This document shows positions 23,606 to 34,020 of a stretch of DNA of 64,000 bases, in pieces; position 1 is the stretch's first letter; each line of letters starts with the position of its first letter. The position numbers and the translations under genes are program-made. Below the pieces are notes generated by a model, which saw only the letters and a program-made list of their open reading frames with translations, was not told the DNA's origin and ran no database searches. The stretch covers positions 13,020,001-13,084,000 of the forward strand of contig OZ231128.1 in assembly GCA_965153355.1 (NCBI GenBank), read 5' to 3'. Source of the DNA: Flaccisagitta enflata. Taxonomy: Eukaryota; Chaetognatha; Sagittoidea; Aphragmophora.

Positions 23606-24085
23606 AAAGAGACTTGAAGGGACTTGGAGAGACATGGAGAAACATGACGAGACATGAGGAAACATGAGGAGACATAAGAGACATATAGAGACATGAAGAG
23701 ACATAAGAGACATAAGTGACATAAGAGACAAAGGAGACTCAAGAGAGATATAAGAGATATAGGAGACATTAGAGACAAAAGAGATAGAAGAGATATAAGG
23801 GATATGAGATATAAGAGATATAAGAGACATAAGAGACATAAGAGACATATAGGAGACATAGGAGACATAAGATATGTATAGGAGACATTTAGGAGACAAA
23901 AGAGACAAAGAGACATAAGAGACATAAGAGACATAAGAGACCTAAGATACATAAGAGAAATAAGAGACATAAGAGATATAAGAGACATATAGGAGACATA
24001 AGAGACATATAGGGGACAAAAGAGACAGAAGGGACAAAAGAGATGAAAGAGACATAAGAAATATTAGAGACATGAAGAGACATAA
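23606..24085 (+). repeat. Minisatellite of AGAGACATA-type 9-bp units
   Basis: Tandem and scrambled copies of AGAGACATAAGAGACATA with GGAG and GATA variants. Confidence 0.9.
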
Positions 24086-24403
24086 AGAAAAAAGAAGAGA
24101 AAACCCTAAAATCTGCCTTTAGAAAATTTCGCGTTACAGACATTCCTACATTCCTACGTAGGGACAGAGCCTCTTATAGAGATGCGAGGACGCATCTAAA
24201 AAATGAAAACAACAAAAACAACAAAAACAAAACGAGCCAAAACCATAACAACAACGACAAAGACATTGTTGACGGCGTTGACAAAAGGGAAAGGGAAACG
24301 GATTTTTGCTTTTAATTTTTTCTGGTTCATACATCACGTTCATCACCAGAAAACTATTTAATAACTTTTATACATCATGAGCAGGCCTGAGCTATATAGC
24401 ATT

Positions 24404-24545
24404 TTTGTCAACTATACAATACCAATACAATACTCTCAAGTATTGGGACAATACAATACAATACCGATACAATACAATATCCAATACCATTATATACAAT
24501 ACATTATCATTGCATACAATACGAAACAATACAATACAATATCTA
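24404..24545 (+). repeat. (ATACA)n degenerate microsatellite
   Basis: Clusters of CAATA/ATACA pentamers. Confidence 0.85.
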
Positions 24546-24920
24546 TGTAAGTACAAATAGCTTTGATAATAAGGATTAATTATTAAGTAATAATAAGTGT
24601 TATCAAGCATTAAGTAGTAATAAGTATTAGAAATATTTAAACATTAAGTAGCAAAATGTATTAGAAACAATTATAATCAAATGGTCTTCTGATATTTGGA
24701 ACAAAAAACATAATGATTTTGATGATAATACATATTTTCTTATATTTAAAGAACTGAAAATTTTTATCTTTGCTACATTTATTTATCTGTTTCTTTTTTT
24801 TGTTCATCTGATTCTTTTTTCTCTTTTTCTCTATTTTGTTTTGTTTGTTTGTTTCGTTTTTATTTTTCTTTTCTTATCTGTCTGTCTCTTTATCTTTCTG
24901 TTTCTTTATCTCTCTCTCTT

Positions 24921-24986
<66 letters not shown>

Positions 24987-25680
24987 TTTCTCTCGCCTGT
25001 AGAATTTCACTCTCCTGTAGATTTTTACTCTTCTTCCTATTCATCCTCTTCATCCTTTCAGCTTCTGACTGCTTATTGTTACCCACATAGATTCTTATTC
25101 TTCTCCTTCCTCTTTGTCTATATTCCCAACCCACTTAAACTTGCATAAGTTCCTCTACCTCTTCCTCTTTTCAACCCTCACCCACTTTCACTTTTGGCAA
25201 ATTCTCCTCTTGTTTTATTTCTCACCTTCTCCACTATTTCTGTTAGTATTTGCCTAAAGTTCACTGTTCTGTGATAAAACCTGGCTATTTCTAACATTGG
25301 GGTCTTAGCATTTATCACTTGACTCTAATCAAGCATCTGAAGTTTGAAACTCATTGAATCTTTTTTATTTTTTAAGTCAAAATTTGCAAGAAAACTACCT
25401 TTTTTGTTAAATTTACTGCATAACTTCAAACATGGATTTCTGCTGAATTTCAAGACCTACTCCTATGAAAACTTGATACAAAAAACGTCATACATAGCAC
25501 TTTTATGAGAAAAAAAAATCAAACTGAAAAGTCAAATAGTTTTAGCACAATAAAGGTTCCTTTCGTGTCAAATGAGATTGAATGCCCTGTATGGCACCAA
25601 CAAAACGACTAGTTTGCGTCATATGACTTTCAAATTTTTTCTGATCTGCTTATAAATCGTATCATCAATTAACTAAAAGA
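24546..25680. other. Non-coding, 5' flank of the Roco-HEPN gene; (CT)n at 24,913-24,990
   Basis: AT-rich, with a CT microsatellite and pyrimidine-rich flanks. No upstream exon is recognised. If the real first exon is elsewhere, an acceptor would be expected just upstream of 25,760. Confidence 0.4.
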
Positions 25681-25694
25681 AAGTGAGGCAGGAA

Positions 25695-25763
25695 AACAGA
25701 TGGATGGACGATATAACAACCCAAACGCATGGTATTTTATAGAGTTGCATGCACGCGACTTTA
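25695..25763 (+). mobile_element. Family A terminus at the start of the Roco-HEPN gene
   Basis: GATGGATGGACG, then TAGAGTTGCATGCACGCGAC, matches the hairpin end of family A (compare 32,890-32,920 and 37,948-37,975). The first ATG of the gene model lies inside this hairpin. Confidence 0.55.
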
Positions 25764-26337
25764 AAAGGGGGCATTTTGGTGCCGATTCCCATCCAAGGCA
25801 AATCGATCAAGAAACTGGCGGTTGAATGCGAAATGAGTCATTCCCTCTTTTTGAATGGGAATCCCGTCACGACAGTCGTAGGTGTTGAGAAGTTGGAGGG
25901 AGTCAAGTATTTCAAAGGCGATAAATGTGGATTCGAGTTCATCCCAGAATGGATTCGAGGATTGAAGACGCTTAAAACGCTTCATTTAGATGAAAACAGC
26001 ATAACAGAAATTCCTTCTTGGATGAAGGAATTGACGGGGATTGAAGAACTTTTTCTTCAAAGTAACAAAATAAGCGAAATTCCATCAATGATCTGCGAGA
26101 TGAAGGGACTCAAAAAGTTGATGTTGGCTAGTAACGATGTGAGGACAATCGAGTCTTTGGCCCAAGGAGAAATGAGACTGGAATCACTTTGGCTGACGGG
26201 CAACAGAAATTTGCAGTCACTTCCATCTTTGGGAAAAAGCTTGAGGGAACTGCGGATTAACGCCTGCGACATCCAATCTCTGCCTCATGACCTTTTTCAT
26301 CATGGATTGCAAAAGGTGGACATGATGAATAACAAAG
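25749..26337 (+). CDS. Roco-HEPN protein, exon 1: N-terminal region and leucine-rich repeats
   Basis: Encodes residues 1-196 plus one base of the next codon. Residues 1-60 are not recognised. About five LRRs of 21-24 residues follow, with the L-x2-L-x-L-x2-N-x-I/L pattern (L-K-T-L-H-L-D-E-N-S-I; I-E-E-L-F-L-Q-S-N-K-I; L-K-K-L-M-L-A-S-N-D-V). LRRs are protein- or ligand-binding and in Roco proteins precede the GTPase. The exon ends AACAAAG before GTGAGT, a strong donor, in phase 1. The ATG at 25,749 falls within family A DNA, so either the repeat supplied the start or the real N terminus lies in an upstream exon. The coding sense from about 25,765 onward is secure. Confidence 0.8.
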
Positions 26338-26364
26338 GTGAGTCAAGTTGGGAATAGGGAATGA

Positions 26365-26600
26365 GAAAAAGATAGAAACAAAGAATATTAAGGAAAAGGA
26401 GAGAAAGATATAAAAAAAGGAAATAAAGGGAAAAAAGACAAAGATAGAAACAAAGAAAATAAAGGAAAAGAGACAAAGATAGAAATAAAGAAAATAAAGG
26501 AATAAGAGACAAAGATAGAAACAAAGAAAATAAAGGAAAAAGAGACAAAGAATGAAACAAAGAAAATAAAGGAAAAAGAGAAAAAGACAGAGACATGCAT
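26365..26600 (+). repeat. Intronic minisatellite, about 36-bp unit
   Basis: About six units of AGATAGAAACAAAGAAAATA plus AAGGAAAAAGAGACAA. It is bracketed by two similar sequences holding a donor site: AACAAAGGTGAGTC occurs at 26,331-26,344 and again at about 26,604-26,617. Confidence 0.85.
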
Positions 26601-26660
26601 GATAACAAAGGTGAGTCTGAGTTGGGACTTGGAAATGCGACAAAAATAGAACCTAAGAAA

Positions 26661-27308
26661 AAAAGTCGCAAAAGCGTTAGATGGTCAGCGGTACCCGTTG
26701 CCCCTATGTGAGTGTATGTGGGTGTGGGGTGGTTAGAGGGGCAGCGGCCCCGAAGGGGCCGATGACCTATGCTGTTTTTATTTGAGCCTCAAGTCTAGAA
26801 TTATGGCCTCAAGGCTGGAATTGGGGCCTTGAGGCTTGGATTTGAGCCTTGAGGCTTGGATTTGAGCCTTGAAGCTGGAATTATGGCCTCGAGGCTAGAA
26901 TTATGGCTTCGAGGCTAGAATTGGGGCTTTGAGGTTTGGATTTGAGCCTTGAGGCTAGGATTTGAGCCTCAAGGCTGGGATTTGAGCCTCGAGGCTGGGA
27001 TTTGAGCCATGAGGCTGGGATTTGGGCCATGAGGATGGGATTTGGGCCTCAAGGTTAGAATTTGGATCTCTGGGGTGGAACATGAGCCTCACAGCAAGAA
27101 TTTGGGCCTCAGGGCTAGATTTTGGGCCTCTGGGCTAGAATTTGGGCCTCAAAGCTAGAATATGGGCCTCATTTGGACTTCTGGGCTAGAATTTGGCCTC
27201 CGAGGCTTGAGGATGGGCAGGGGGGGTACACTGGAGAAGAAAATGAAGGAGAAAATCCCCTGTGTGAAAGCATAGGTCATCGGCCCCTTCGGGGCCGCTG
27301 CCCAAAAG
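26661..27308 (+). mobile_element. Family B element, complete, in the Roco-HEPN intron
   Basis: The clearest full copy. Left: GTCGCAAAAGCGTTAGATGG, TCAGCGGTACCCGTT, hairpin arms GCCCCT/AGGGGC, GCGGCCCCGAAGGGGCCGAT, GACCTATGCTG. The interior (26,783-27,215) is a minisatellite of about 20 bases, GAGGCTGGGATTTGAGCC. Right: GAAAGCATAGGTCATCGGCC, CCTTCGGGGCCGCTGCCC. Only the left side has the GTCGC-to-hairpin block, so the element is polar. Confidence 0.8.
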
Positions 27309-27362
27309 TGTAAATTTCCTTTGTTTCCATAGAAAACTTTTTACTGTATGAGGCAGAATATA

Positions 27363-27979
27363 AGGGGAATATCCGCAAGATGTCATGCTGCTGACACCGA
27401 GAGACGTGTGCTAGGTCGAGACGTGCTTCGCTTGGGTCCTGGACTTGGAACCAGGCACAGGGGTAGAGACATTCCCACTAAGGTGGCTTACAGCTGTCCT
27501 CACGCTTCCCGAAAGGAGGTGCCCAGAGGAGGATCGATCCTGGGACCATGTGGTCATGGAGCCAAAGCGTTACCCAATGAACCACCGAGCCATGTCCAGA
27601 AGCAGATTGTCTTGAACTTCCTTTATGGACAGCAAGTCTGCATTAAGCCATCATGCAGTGCTAGTCTGGGCAAGGTCATTGCCTACATGCTCCCCAGACT
27701 GTGACCCGCCTGTTCATAAAGGAAGTTCAAGACAATCTGCTTCCAGACATGGCTCGGTGGTTCATCGGGTAACGCTTCGGCTCCATGACCACATGGTCCC
27801 AGGATCGATCCTCCCCTGGGCACCTCCTTTCGGGAAGTGTGAGGACAGCTGTAAGTCACCTCAAGGGGAACGTCTCTACCCCTGTGCCTGGTTCCAAGTC
27901 CAGGACCCGAGCAAAGCACGTCTTGACCTAGCACACGTCTCTCGGTGTCAGCAGCATGACATCGTGCGGATATTCCCCT
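27363..27979. repeat. Inverted pair of tRNA-derived SINEs (269-bp arms, 79-bp loop)
   Basis: 27,363-27,631 and 27,711-27,979 are near-identical inverted arms of exactly 269 bases. Each arm contains a tRNA-like head: GGCTCGGTGGTTCATCGGGT (A box region) and GGATCGATCC (B box). In the right arm the heads read + and in the left arm -. In the pre-mRNA this would fold into a long double strand. Confidence 0.8.
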
Positions 27980-28327
27980 GATCCACACTGGTGAGCCTGA
28001 CGCTATGACGTTTCCAAATACTTGTTGATAAAACTTGTTGATGAAATTTAGACACAAAAATGTCAATTGATAATCTCTAAGATACAATCAATAAGAACTA
28101 TGATAATAATAAGACAGATGGCTTCTCTGCTGATAAAAAGCTTGATGGAATCTGGCATCTAAGGGTGATGAGTAACGACCCAGTATTGTAGAAAATGCAA
28201 AAGTTAGAATTGAGGCCTCAATTCAATGATTTCATTTCTTGCTAACAATTTTTTTTTTTTTTGATTATTGATTACGACAAACTCTTACTGTCATTCTAAT
28301 ACAATGTATTGTTTATACCTTTTTCAG

Positions 28328-31300
28328 GGTTGAACTACATTCCATCACCATCACCCAAGTCTCAACTAATGCGATTGAATGCTGAGAATTGCTCCATCAA
28401 AACCGTCCATGAGTCATTTTTCCGCGCTGGAGTGAAGATCAATTTGAAGAACAACAAAATCTTAGAGATCCCACAAAAGGCAGGGATTGAGTACTTGAGG
28501 AAAGGCGGGAAGCTAGGATCAATTGAAAATCCTGAGGAACCTTCAGCCATTGACTTGTCACTTAATCCTTTGTTTTATCCACCAAGACATGTCTATGAAG
28601 AGGGAAACTTGGCAGTTCAAAGTTATTTGGAAAAATACCCCAACTCTATGGTTGATTCAAATGATGTATCTATCATTTTAATTGGGAACCAAGAAGCTGG
28701 CAAAACAAGTCTGGTTCATAAGCTCTCTGGAAAAATCTCCTCAGCGGAGGAGATCAAGCTTGAGGATAGAACGCAATGTTTTGATGTGCAAAGTACATGG
28801 ATTGAAGAAGTAAAGGTGGACATGAGGGATATCGGGGGCCAAGAGGAGTATCTATCCTGCTTGGGTATGCTTGGCAGAGATGAAGGTCTCTACGTTACAG
28901 TTATCAATCCCCGCGATTTGAAGGATGAAAATTCCTTGGAATCTGCCTTGTGGTCCTGGACCGAGAAACTTTTGGAGGTTTCTACCACGCCCCATCTTCT
29001 GATTGTTATTTCCAAAATGGACACCATTGATGAAGAGAAGCAGCAAGATGAAAAAGAATGCATGATGCAAAAGCTTGAGACACTCCTTGAGAAAAAGCTT
29101 GAAGAAGTAAAAAACTCAAGGGAATGCAAACAGGCCATCATCGAGAAAGACCTCGAAGAAAATGAGGCTGACTGGGAGGAGGCGTCAAGAGAGAGAAAGC
29201 TTCTTGAAAGTTGCCCTACTGCATCAGCGGAGAAAATGCAGGAATGGATAGCCATAGAATCTGAGTGTCTGGCTCGAAAGCAATTGTTGCAAAACAAACT
29301 AAGCAGGCAAATTTACAAGATCAACCATCTTCCAAACTTCAATCCAGATTGTATCACTTTTATCAGTTCCATTACTGGAGCTGGATTTGATAAACTGGAA
29401 AAGAATTTGCTACAGGCGATCAACAAGCTCCCAAAAATCAAGTTGCAGGAGCATTGGATGAAAACAGTGGAGTTACTGCTTACATCTTATCATGACCAAT
29501 CCTATGTCTTGTTTGAAGACTTGCTCAAAAGTTCTGATCTGAGTCGAGAGGACCTCTGTGAAATGTTGAAGGCACTCAGCGCAATGGGCAGAGTAATTTG
29601 GTCACCAGACTTGGACAAGTTTCATGTTATTTTTCATAAATTTGATGAGGTGTCCATTATGATGAAAAGTTTTAACTACCATGGCATGCACGATTTGATT
29701 GTGAAGATTGCTGAAAGCAAGAAGGTCCCTGCAAACGGACTTACAGAAAAATATGCCGAGGGACAGCTGCCAGAAAAACTTGTTGCATCTATGTTTGAGC
29801 ACATCACCTTGCAGTTGGAAAAGCCTGAGCCGACCATCAAAATTGACTACGGTGATCTGAAATTTCATGATGTATCAACCAGAACCAATAATGTGCTGCA
29901 AGCATTCCTCTCTATATTGGTAAAACGTAAGGTAATCATGAGGATGGATGACACCTGTGAAGGAATGAAGATGATTTTCAGTCCTGATCTTTTACTAAAA
30001 AGATCAGGTCCCCAGGATCAAAGCGCTTTTATCCAACACAACATTAGCACTAATGTCGCCTTTGAGTTGCAGGCTTATGCAGAGTTTGAGTCTACCATTG
30101 GGAAAATGACATTCACTAAAAGTTGCATTTCAACCCTCAATTTCATGGAAAAATTGGCAGAACTAACTCAAACAAGTCGCGAGCATTTAGCAAAGGATAA
30201 AGTGTTAGTGGCTAAAACAGATAAGTTTGAGATTGTTTTACATCACAATGCCACTTATCATAATGGTTGTGCACTTGGGTTACGTGTCAGAGCTCTTTAC
30301 TCAAACCTGCTGCCAGATATGGTCTGGGTTTTGCTAAGAGATCTACTTCTCACACTTAACCTGGATGAAACAGATTGCTTTCTTGAGTGCATAAAGGATG
30401 ACCCTGAATGTGAGCATGGGTCAGTGAATTTTAACAATGCACTTGAAAGTTCCCGATCTCCAAAAAAGAAGAAGAAACATTACAAATGTGAGCCTAAAGA
30501 TCAACATCCGACACAACTGGCCGTTGATATCATTAGGGCGCTTCACCCAAGTGAAGGTGGGGATATTTCTCCATTCACTTCAACTCCAACTTCAAAGGAA
30601 GATTTGGTTGAGGCAGAAAATCTGCTATCTGTTCTTTTGTCTGTCCCAATAGAAGACAAAACAAAAGTAAAGCGCCACCCGGTGTTTAAGGAAAGCTCCT
30701 TTGACAAGATGACTCATTATGTGAGGCCTTTGCGGCAACACTTTGATGACTTGAGCGCCAAATGCACTCATGGGAAAAAAGGCTGTCAATGCTTTCGCTC
30801 TTTGGATGAGTATGTCCAGGCTTTCTCTCTGGTAGAAAGAAACGGCGCCATTTTGACAAGAGGCAACTGGCACCCTTTGCTAAAACGAATCTTTGAAGAC
30901 CACAAGTGCGGTGTGAAGGAGTTTACTGGACTGCCAAGTAGCGTGACAGCAATGGTCAGAGAGACGCGAAATGAAGTTGCTCACTCAGGCTTTGAACAAA
31001 CTGCAAATGACAAACTCTGGGATTGCATCAGAGCTGAGTTTGCTTTTCTCATTATGCACTGCTTTTCTTGCAATGTTTCAATCTTGCCAACTCTGGACCC
31101 AGTTTGGCAGGCTTTTGCAGATGCATTTTTTCAGTATGAAACTGGTGCATGTAAAGCTGCACTTGACAACAAGGAAGTTGAGAAACCCACATTCATCCCA
31201 TTCAGAGTGAAACTCTTCCGAGCTGATCAATCTGAATCACGAACAGCATTTTACCTGGATACTCGTGATTCAAAGGATGAGGCCAAAGCCTTCAAAAATG

Positions 31301-31734
31301 AAGTGACCAAAATCTTCCAGCTTGAAAAAAATACTCCTCTTAGAGCCTCATACATGGGCAAGTATGAGGGCTCTGCCATCAGTGCTCTCGACAAAGGGAC
31401 CACACTCACAACTTCCAACTGTATCTCTGAACTGGACCTCGACTCCAGCATATTTCATCTGGTTCATGTGGAAGAAAAGTGGAAGGTTAAACTGCTCATT
31501 GACATGCCAGGAAAAGCACTGGAACATGATTTGCTCTCAGACAACACAATACAACAAATACAGCAGCTTGTTCTAGATGACACAAAATGGGACAAAGCAT
31601 TACTATACTCTGGCAAGAATCCTGTCAACAGCAAAGCCAAGATTGGAGATGTGACTCTGGAAAGTGTTTTCAAGCTGTTTGCCACTGATCCCCAGGACAA
31701 AGATCGAAGAGAGGAATATTTGGCAAGAATCTAA
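28328..31734 (+). CDS. Roco-HEPN protein, exon 2: last LRRs, Roc GTPase, COR, HEPN, ubiquitin-like tail
   Basis: Residues 197-1331 of the joined model. LRRs end near 290. Roc: P-loop G-N-Q-E-A-G-K-T (316-323), switch II D-I-G-G-Q-E-E-Y (364-371), G4-like S-K-M-D (425-428), G5-like S-S-I-T-G (543-547). About 110 residues of charged coiled coil sit between G4 and G5, unusual for Roc. COR spans about 575-820 (L-K-A-L-S-A-M-G-R-V-I-W is the hallmark of its first half). A basic K-K-K-K-K patch follows. HEPN (about 985-1115) carries R1077-N-E-V-A-H1082, the RNase-type R-N-x3-H motif, and resembles the DZIP3-like group. The C terminus may hold two ubiquitin-like folds (about 1155-1255 and 1258-1325). 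The frame is intact to TAA. It probably acts as a GTP-switched sensor or scaffold with RNA-directed output; function is inferred. Confidence 0.85.
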
Positions 31735-32820
31735 CCTCAGATTAGGTTGGTCTACATGAAAGTTTTCAAAAACTCTTTTTCGTGCCCGCCTTAAAGCCTT
31801 GCTTTGGTGAGGCTAAAACGGTTACTAACTTATTGATAAAAAATGGTTCTAAGGCTGCATTGCTCACGTCCTTTAGTATTTTTGCTGCTCGTAAAGAACC
31901 GGCATGGATAGATCCACCTCCGCTTATTGCGCGTTGACGTTTCATATTTATTTGATCATTGTTTAGATAATTGTTGTCATCTTTTAAAGTGTGCATAACC
32001 GACGATCTGTATCAGGCGATTTCTTGCCCATGTTGCAATATTTTTAACCTGGTAATCTGCGAGGTTTTGTGCCCTTGTTGCTCTTATATTTTATGAATAT
32101 AAAACATTACTACTACAGTAAGAGGAAAATCCGTTTTCTTAGCCAAAAGTGATTTGATTTTGGGACCAGGCTGGCTAGCAAGATAGAGTTGAACTTTTTA
32201 GCTTAATAATTCATATACTTGCAAGATTAACATGAAGGGGCAATTAGGCTGCATCAAAACATATTCATAAAAAACTCTAAAGCTCATTGACATTCTTGAT
32301 AATTCAACTTTTTTTTTGCTCATTCTTTCAGAGTGATGGATCAACAAATATCATTCCAGTGTCAACGGACCGCTGCAAATTCATTCCAACGATTTTTGGT
32401 TTCTCGATTATGATCACAGATAGTCAAATACTGTTTCTACACTGAAAAATTTCATTTGATTTGCTGGCTGTATATCCCGTCTTGAAAATTGTAAATTCAT
32501 CCTTATTGTTGTCATGCAAAATCTTGTTTTGATATTCTAAAATTGTCTAGACAGCTTTCATAACAGCTACACTCAGTCCATTTTATAAGAACCATGTTTG
32601 TAGGCTTGAAATCTAGAAAAAGGAAGAAAACCTGATATTAATGTTTTTTGATAAATGAAACACTTTTATCATGATTTCTTTCTTGTGCGTGAAAGCATAA
32701 TTTTGAATTGGAGTAGAACAAGGCCAACACCTCTAAGTTGCGTGCGGTCGTCAACACTGAAAGACAAAATGTAAAATGACTTAAATGACTTAAAACGACG
32801 TATAACAAAAAAAGCTAAAA
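31735..32820. other. 3' flank of the Roco-HEPN gene, non-coding
   Basis: AT-rich. No canonical AATAAA was noticed within about 400 bases of the stop, so the polyadenylation site is not fixed. No repeat-family ends were recognised before 32,820. Confidence 0.4.
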
Positions 32821-32920
32821 AAAAGATAAGCATGATGGACGGACCAACGGATGGACCAATGGACGGACCGACAGACAGACAGAGTGGGTCATAGAGTTGT
32901 GTGCACGCGATTGAAAATTC
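32770..32920 (+). mobile_element. Family A element, right half
   Basis: Tandem ATGACTTAAATGACTTAAAA, then ATGGACGGACCAACGGATGG repeats, then GACAGAGTGGGTCATAGAGT and TGTGTGCACGCGATTGAAAA. The left end is missing. Confidence 0.6.
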
Positions 32921-33016
32921 TTAATCAAACAACATGTTGAGACTGGTGAGAGTTGGATTTCAAAGTTGGGCCTTTTAAGAAGTAGATTAGATTATATAAT
33001 TTCCTTTTTTGTCTTC

Positions 33017-33622
33017 ATGTTTTTACTATCTTGGAAAAAATAAAAGTCCAAGCTGGATAAATGAATGGTTTGATTTCAAATCTGATAAAATAATGACCAT
33101 TTTCATCAGCCCAGTATTTAAAAAAAACTTTTTAGAGTTTAGAAAAAGCTTGCATCTGTTAGGGCATGTCTTGGTAAAGACCATAATGTCATTTTGAAGT
33201 GTATTACCTCTGCACATTTACTTATGATTTTTGACAATCAACATTCTCACTCTTTTTAAAGTAGAATCCAAAGGGATAGAGCTATGAATCTCTACTTGGC
33301 GGCAAAAGATAGCCCTGATCAACAGCTTCAAAATGGTCACCAATTTTCCTTTAAAATTTTGCATATGAAAGTGACACTGTAACAAAACGTCATGCATTTA
33401 TATCTTATTTAAGTTTTGTGTCCATTTCCTGAAATCAACATTTTCTCTTATTTTGATGTAAAATCTAAACGAACAACCTGATGAGTCTCAGTTTAGCACC
33501 ATTTGCTGGCCCTGTTTCTTAGCTTCATTTTGGTCACCAATTTTCATATAAAATCATAAATATCAAAGCTATAGTATGACAAAACGTCCTGGACTTTTAT
33601 TTTTTCCAAGATAGTAAAGATG
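33017..33622. mobile_element. Inverted-repeat element with about 33-bp ends and an internal duplication
   Basis: 33,017-33,049 opposes 33,590-33,622 (ACTATCTTGGAAAAAATAAA core is identical). Inside, a unit of about 210 bases is directly repeated (about 33,230-33,395 and 33,430-33,590), marked by ATCAACATT, TGGTCACCAATTTTC and ACAAAACGTC. No transposase. Confidence 0.6.
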
Positions 33623-33639
33623 TGTGCGGTACTAACATA

Positions 33640-34020
33640 ATTACTTAAATATGTAATCACCCAATAACATAGGTAAATTATTTACTATTATGACAATAAT
33701 GACAATAATCACCTAAAATGACTACAATGACTATCATTGCCAATGATTACATATGATAACCTGTAAAAACATAATGAACTTTAATTACCTATAATGACCT
33801 TAAATCACCAGTATTTACATAAACATCCTTAATTATCTATATAAACCAGTAATCACCTTTCATTACATGACCTATAATTGCCTACGATGAGTTATAATCA
33901 CCTATAAGTAAAATGACTTAAATTGACTTTAAATGACTTACAACGAATGTGACCAAAATACTAACAAATGGGCGGACGGACAAAGTGGGATGTTGAGTCG
34001 CGTAGCACGCAACAACAAAA
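33640..34020 (+). mobile_element. Family A element, AT-rich long form
   Basis: Degenerate ATAATGAC/ATCACCTA repeats, AAATGACTTAAATTGAC, a short GGAC run, then GACAAAGTGGGATGTTGAGT and CGCGTAGCACGCAAC. The left end cannot be fixed. Confidence 0.45.

Larger units (their letters stand above)
26338..28327 (+). other. Intron of the Roco-HEPN gene (1,990 bp, phase 1)
   Basis: Donor GTGAGT at 26,338; acceptor TTTTTCAG ending at 28,327. Splicing joins G and GG to make one glycine codon and continues the LRR pattern (L-N-Y-I-P). The intron holds a purine minisatellite, a second donor-like copy at about 26,611, a family B element and an inverted SINE pair. The last 350 bases are AT-rich unique sequence with a T run before the acceptor. 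Confidence 0.85.

Noticed and set aside
27348-28087. Two mirrored frames of 118-134 residues sharing I-S-A-R-C-H-A-A-D-T-E-R-R-V-L-G
   Set aside because: Both read the same inverted SINE arms. The similarity comes from the palindrome, not from a gene family.
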